A stretch of DNA of 59,801 nucleotides from Stercoripulliclostridium_A sp963642145 (GTDB taxonomy: Bacteria > Bacillota > Clostridia > Christensenellales > DTU072), in the NCBI GenBank assembly GCA_963642145.1, contig CAVIFU010000005.1, positions 1 through 59,801 of the forward strand, read 5' to 3'. Each line of letters begins with the position of its first letter. Within the stretch, counting starts at the first letter, position 1. Below are positions 56,634-59,801 of this stretch, piece after piece. The notes beneath the pieces were generated by a model. The model was given only the letters and a program-made list of their open reading frames with translations. It had not been told where the DNA came from and did not search any database. A program made the position numbers and the translations under genes.

Positions 56634-56662
56634 ATTTATATAACAAACACAGGAGAAAATTC

Positions 56663-57400
56663 ATGCGCAATCCGGAATCTCTAATTAGATTTAACGATGC
56701 AGTAAACGCGTTCTACGGTTCGAGATTGATTATCGTGGATAAGGTCATTTCGGGCTTCCTATCCACGCTCGTCGGGACCCCGGAACTCATAGAACTTGTG
56801 TCAGAGTGCGCAAAGACGACAAACTTCCGCTTGGAATACAACAACGCCGTAATGACCGATCGAACGGGAAAAGCCGTCTTTCGTCTGCCACGTAATCCGA
56901 GGCACGTAGTTGCGTTGGTCGTCGGATTGCTGTTTGAATTCGACAAGAAAAGTATATCCATCGTCGATTTCGTGACAAGATTCTATCCGCATGAAGCAAG
57001 CCACGACTCTTACCTCGAATTTCTCGATTCCGTCATCACTCCATTCGCAAACGCCTTCCGCAAACTGCTTACGGGCGACGCCTTAGATGTTGTCGATGAA
57101 GAAAACGACGTTCCGTCCTCTCCTAACACATTGAACGCCAAAGCGCGTGAAGACTGCGATTGCTGGGTGCGCATGCTGATGGACGCCGTTATTGCCGAAA
57201 ACGATATTGCCGACGAACTGCGCGCCGACGCCGTGACTCTCATCAAGGGTATGATGTACGCTCTCGACTCCGGCAATCCGATTGTCGTCCGCCTCGTTTG
57301 GATAGGGCTGCGCAACACCCTGAGCATTGCTCGCATAGGCGGTAGAGAACTTAAAGAAATAGAAAATATCCTCGTAAACTACGGTATTACGGAAAGATAA
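56663..57400 (+). CDS. Protein of unknown function, all-alpha
   Basis: A 245-aa soluble protein, not recognised. It is predicted mostly helical, with no signal peptide or membrane helix. A middle linker (ALDVVDEENDVPSSPNT, about 139-155) separates two helical halves: an N-terminal half with FGSRLIIVDKVIS-like and VALVVGLLFEFDKKS segments, and a C-terminal half with CDCWVRMLMDAV and GLRNTLSIARIGGREL. AGGAG precedes the ATG at 7 nt. Divergent from the Crp/Fnr regulator gene and possibly under its control. Confidence 0.8.
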   Translation: MRNPESLIRFNDAVNAFYGSRLIIVDKVISGFLSTLVGTPELIELVSECAKTTNFRLEYNNAVMTDRTGKAVFRLPRNPRHVVALVVGLLFEFDKKSISIVDFVTRFYPHEASHDSYLEFLDSVITPFANAFRKLLTGDALDVVDEENDVPSSPNTLNAKAREDCDCWVRMLMDAVIAENDIADELRADAVTLIKGMMYALDSGNPIVVRLVWIGLRNTLSIARIGGRELKEIENILVNYGITER

Positions 57401-57409
57401 TTTTTAATT

Positions 57410-58162
57410 TTAATCCTTTTTAGGCGGAAACAGGTTGTACCTCTCGGGATGCGTTATCGCGGAATGCATGCGCTCCTTGGCAAACGGAATATCTTTGCAT
57501 ATGTTTTTGCAAAGCTCCTTCATGTATTCGCGACGGCTGTGATGATTCATGGGGCACGGGTTGTTGAGTACAGGTAATCCCAAACGTTTGACAGCGCCTC
57601 GAATATCCCCTTCCGGACAATAAATAAACGGTCTGATAACGGTTATTCCGCTACCGGTAAGTTCCGTCACCGGGCTGAAAAAGGAAAGCCTTCCTTCGTA
57701 TATGAGAGATAGCAAAAACGTCTCCGTCAGATCGTCGGCGTTATGTCCGAGAGCAAGCTTTGTAACTCCCGATTCTTTACATTCCGAGATCAGCGCACCT
57801 CTACGCATTTTGGAGCACAACGAGCACGGATTAGACTCTTGACGGATGTCGAAAATTATTTGCGCCATATCCGTTCGCACTACTTTGTACGTGACGCCGA
57901 GTTCACTCATATATGCGTTTAAGGCTTCTTCTTCGCGAGAATCGGTATCCCTAAGCCCCATATCTATGCGTATGGCGCATAATTCAAACGCAACGGGAGA
58001 GTACCTGCGATACATGGCAAGCGCCGTAACGAGAGCAAGACTGTCCTTACCTCCGGAAAGCCCTACCGCCACCGTATCGCCCTCACGTATCATGTCGTAG
58101 TCGTTGAGGGCTTTGCGCATATTGCCGATGATTTTTCGCATAACTTTGGAATCGATATTCAT
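57410..58162 (-). CDS. ttcA: tRNA 2-thiocytidine biosynthesis TtcA-family protein
   Basis: A 250-aa PP-loop ATPase that would thiolate C32 of tRNA. SGGKDS (36-41), GHNADD (139-144), Cys113 and Cys116 in NPCSLC and Cys203 in NPCPMNHHSRREYM give the three-cysteine FeS-type site of TtcA/TtuA. The family starts near MNIDSKVMRKI; an upstream extension of 86 residues in frame covers the promoter and is rejected. There is no ribosome binding site; the -10 box lies 6 nt before the ATG. The exact modified base is family-based inference. Confidence 0.88.
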   Translation of the reverse strand: MNIDSKVMRKIIGNMRKALNDYDMIREGDTVAVGLSGGKDSLALVTALAMYRRYSPVAFELCAIRIDMGLRDTDSREEEALNAYMSELGVTYKVVRTDMAQIIFDIRQESNPCSLCSKMRRGALISECKESGVTKLALGHNADDLTETFLLSLIYEGRLSFFSPVTELTGSGITVIRPFIYCPEGDIRGAVKRLGLPVLNNPCPMNHHSRREYMKELCKNICKDIPFAKERMHSAITHPERYNLFPPKKD

Positions 58163-58168
58163 ACACGC

Positions 58169-58197
58169 ATTATAGCATTGTCGCGGACGCGTTGCAA
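58169..58197 (-). promoter_or_regulatory. Promoter of ttcA, predicted leaderless
   Basis: Minus strand: TTGCAA (58192-58197), 17 bp, TATAAT (58169-58174), GCGTGT, ATG. Confidence 0.8.
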
Positions 58198-58225
58198 TAA
58201 AATTTAGGTAATGGCGTATTTTACT

Positions 58226-58254
58226 TGTCAATCTCAAATTGATAGTATATAATA
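58226..58254 (+). promoter_or_regulatory. Promoter of the DUF1858 gene and tRNA-Gln
   Basis: TTGTCA (58226-58231), 17 bp, TATAAT (58249-58254). The leader contains CCGAATT/AATTCGG, a small hairpin whose 3' arm runs into the CGGAGG ribosome binding site. Confidence 0.85.
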
Positions 58255-58289
58255 TAGCCGAATTAAAAAAATAAATTCGGAGGTATACA

Positions 58290-58493
58290 ATGATTACCAA
58301 AGACATGATTATAGGTGAAGTATTGGATAACGCCAAGAATCCCGAAGCGGTTGCCAAACTCTTGATAGAAACTTTTGATATGCACTGCATCACTTGCCCT
58401 TGCGCTCGCGGTGAGTCCATCGCAGACGCGGCAAGCGTACACGGTCTTGACGTAGACGCCGTCGTTAAAGCCCTTAACGAGGTGGATAAATAG
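58290..58493 (+). CDS. DUF1858 domain protein
   Basis: A 67-aa protein that is a single DUF1858 domain, as found N-terminal in ScdA-type and hybrid-cluster-linked proteins. The start ITKDMIIGEVLDNAKNPEAV and the cysteine motif MHCITCPCARGES (Cys44, Cys47, Cys49 approx.) are characteristic. The cysteines suggest metal or redox chemistry; the role is unknown. It is followed after 11 nt by a tRNA gene on the same transcript. Confidence 0.92.
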   Translation: MITKDMIIGEVLDNAKNPEAVAKLLIETFDMHCITCPCARGESIADAASVHGLDVDAVVKALNEVDK

Positions 58494-58504
58494 AGCTACA
58501 ATAT

Positions 58505-58578
58505 TGGAGTATGGTGCAATGGTAGCACAAGGGACTCTGACCCCCTTGACGTAAGTTCGATTCTTACTACTCCTGCCA
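58505..58578 (+). tRNA. tRNA-Gln (CUG anticodon), CCA encoded
   Basis: Acceptor TGGAGTA pairs with TACTCCT except U1-U72; D-stem GTGC/GCAC; anticodon loop CT-CTG-AC (58535-58541; anticodon CUG at 58537-58539) on a stem AGGGA/CCCCT whose loop-proximal pair is A-C; T-arm GTAAG-TTCGATT-CTTAC; discriminator G and CCA encoded (58576-58578). The two mismatched pairs are unusual but the tRNA-Gln pattern (weak 1-72 pair, GGACTxTGAC loop) is clear. Anticodon loop position 34 is C, so it reads CAG. Confidence 0.9.
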
Positions 58579-58580
58579 AG

Positions 58581-58618
58581 AAACGGGCTGTTAGAACGAA
58601 AGTTTTGACAGCCCGTTT
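58581..58618. terminator. Strong hairpin after tRNA-Gln
   Basis: A continuous 17-bp stem beginning AAACGGGCTGT and closed by a GAAA tetraloop, followed by ATTTAT. It ends the DUF1858-tRNA transcript and lies 34 nt from the stop of the convergent lipoprotein gene, so it may serve both. Confidence 0.85.
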
Positions 58619-58651
58619 ATTTATGCTAACGCGGTATCTTTGTGCTATGTC

Positions 58652-59683
58652 CTAATTTTCGGAACGCAGTTGTGCACAAAAATAGTTGGTTATCAGATTT
58701 TCAAGCACTTTTTTTGCCAAGACTCTTATTTTGATATAGTCATTGTTTAGGTGCGACAACTCTTCAAAGTGTTCTTCCGAGTATGCAAATATGTTGTAAC
58801 TCCCGTCATAGTATTCTTTTGCATACTTGTACACCCATTCATTTTCCGTAAACGGATAAATCATCGGATCATCCGAAGCGTAACCTCCTGCATATAGCAA
58901 CAATGGCGTGCTCAGCATGTAGCCGATATTATTGTAATTCCAAACTGCATATATGCTGGCAAAGGTCATTCTATTTTCAGAGGAGGATAACCTTTCCATG
59001 GTGTGTAGCTGCATGTCGGATAGATCCAAATAATTTACTTCTATACTACTATACCATCCTCTATGGTCACCAATCATAAAGTGAACCGTTATGTCATTTA
59101 CCGTTATCGCGCATTCATTCGGGAATATCTCCTCCTCCGGCAAGTTTTTCCACCAAAAATACCAAGTGTCTCTGCTATCGCTTTCGTAATAGTATGCTCC
59201 GTATTGCAGTACCATTTGAGTTTCGACATTCTCAAAGATTTCATTGTCGCGAGAAAACCAGTCAACGTCAAACCCGGCATAATCATCATCGCTAAGCCCG
59301 AACGTCTCAGGATTATGCGCAATAAAGTCAGTCGCTACATATAACTCGATTTGGTCATTCACCGCCGGTTTACTGTTGAAGTAAAGAGTGGGATTGCGCA
59401 AAACAGTCCAATAACTGTATTTTGCCTCATCACTGCTTAGCACGTATTTGCTTTCGTCGAGACTAACTATAGGTAAAAATCCCGGCACATAACTTTCGGG
59501 TAACGCTCCTATTTCAATACCAAATGCGTTGCCGGGCGGATTATAACTACCGCGGAGCCGTCCGCTCGTATCCTCTTCTTCTGTTTCATTGTTTTGGCAA
59601 CCGGTCAGAACTGCTAACGGCATCAGTAAAACTATTACCGTTAACATCGAGGCTATAGATTTCTTTACTATGTGTTTGTTCAT
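58652..59683 (-). CDS. Lipoprotein of unknown function
   Basis: A 343-aa exported protein, not recognised. Signal peptide with lipobox LTGC (Cys29), then an acidic linker (NNETEEEDTSG). The mature part is rich in Tyr, Trp and Asp (YYYESDSRDTWYFWWKNLPEEE, about 165-186 read in parts), with one more Ala/Leu-rich end. Similar wording (YVLSSDEAKYSYWTV, EMQ...) suggests a secreted domain repeated in paralogues of such genomes, but none is in this window. The ATG overlaps the stop of the upstream gene as ATGA. Confidence 0.75.
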   Translation of the reverse strand: MNKHIVKKSIASMLTVIVLLMPLAVLTGCQNNETEEEDTSGRLRGSYNPPGNAFGIEIGALPESYVPGFLPIVSLDESKYVLSSDEAKYSYWTVLRNPTLYFNSKPAVNDQIELYVATDFIAHNPETFGLSDDDYAGFDVDWFSRDNEIFENVETQMVLQYGAYYYESDSRDTWYFWWKNLPEEEIFPNECAITVNDITVHFMIGDHRGWYSSIEVNYLDLSDMQLHTMERLSSSENRMTFASIYAVWNYNNIGYMLSTPLLLYAGGYASDDPMIYPFTENEWVYKYAKEYYDGSYNIFAYSEEHFEELSHLNNDYIKIRVLAKKVLENLITNYFCAQLRSEN

Positions 59684-59801
59684 ACTACACCTACGTTTAG
59701 CTGAGGATTATCATAGTATTGATTAAATTGCGTTAATTCGTTTTCGGTAACCGTTTGAGGGAACGTTACACTTACATTGATGTCTCTGTCTATAAATGTT
59801 G
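59680..59801 (-). CDS. 3' end of a gene cut by the window edge
   Basis: The last 122 nt hold an open minus-strand frame ending in TGA at 59680, reading ...VSVTFPQTVTENELTQ and ending QLNVGVV. It overlaps the next ATG by 4 nt (ATGA), the coupling style seen elsewhere here. About 40 residues are visible, too few to identify the product. Confidence 0.6.
   Translation of the reverse strand, partial: TFIDRDINVSVTFPQTVTENELTQFNQYYDNPQLNVGVV

Noticed and set aside
58163..58420. 86-codon N-terminal extension of ttcA
   Set aside because: It spans two promoters and is absent from the family; the conserved start is at 58162.

Overview
The window looks like a chromosomal segment of an uncultured anaerobic Bacillota (class Clostridia, possibly a Christensenellales-type gut lineage; the rank below class is inference). 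Reasons: the rplU-prp-rpmA operon in which L27 carries the Prp-cleaved N-terminal extension, a Na+-type V-ATPase in the gene order of Enterococcus ntp, a tetrahydrofolate riboswitch in front of folT, zinc-binding forms of S14, S4, L36 and L24, the long clostridial form of L17, the KOW/L14e-like gene between map and infA, and many M-K-K-type lipoproteins.

Layout. 1-5.0 kb: a lipoprotein with a degenerate lipase-like fold, a small phosphopantetheinyl transferase, and an operon (leftward) rplU-prp-rpmA-OGG-type glycosylase-NYN protein. 5.0-5.5 kb: a repeat island. 5.5-17.9 kb: one long leftward operon from a single promoter near 17.93 kb: rpiB, ntpFIKECGABD, then a leucine-rich-repeat lipoprotein, mannose-6-phosphate isomerase and a ROK sugar kinase. 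18-26.8 kb: tsaC/sua5 with a lipoprotein, a TspO-like membrane protein, a second repeat island, and a 1615-residue surface lipoprotein with about five jelly-roll modules. 27-31.3 kb (rightward): SpoVB/MurJ-like flippase, THF riboswitch and folT, a collagen-like protein, a third repeat copy, DUF421 and DUF4363. 31.3-37 kb (leftward): uvrA, uvrB, coaX. 37.1-53.2 kb (leftward): the complete S10-spc-alpha ribosomal protein cluster, with promoters before rpsJ and rpsM. 53.4-59.8 kb: uxaC, a hydrolase and a CRP/FNR regulator, an unknown gene divergent from it, a TtcA-family sulfur transferase, a DUF1858 gene followed 11 nt later by tRNA-Gln, and lipoprotein genes, the last cut by the window end.

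How it works together: translation (ribosome cluster, L21/L27/Prp, TsaC, TtcA, tRNA-Gln), ion and sugar-phosphate metabolism (V-ATPase with RpiB, ManA, ROK kinase), cofactor supply (CoaX, PPTase, FolT), DNA repair (UvrAB, OGG), and a substantial cell-surface set (five lipoproteins, collagen-like protein).

Most unusual signals: (1) a roughly 145-bp structured repeat present twice (5312-5456 and 21715-21865), whose long closing helix is kept by a compensatory base-pair change; (2) a set of transcription units whose -10 box ends exactly 6 nt before the ATG with no ribosome binding site (PPTase, a lipoprotein, coaX, ttcA), i.e. predicted leaderless mRNAs in a Gram-positive lineage; (3) a low-complexity insertion in the KH GxxG loop of ribosomal protein S3; (4) a folT riboswitch whose P1 strand is complementary to the loop of a terminator that also buries the ribosome binding site; (5) three copies of a hairpin repeat whose hairpin sequence changes while its flanks stay constant. 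All functional statements rest on reading the sequence without database searches.
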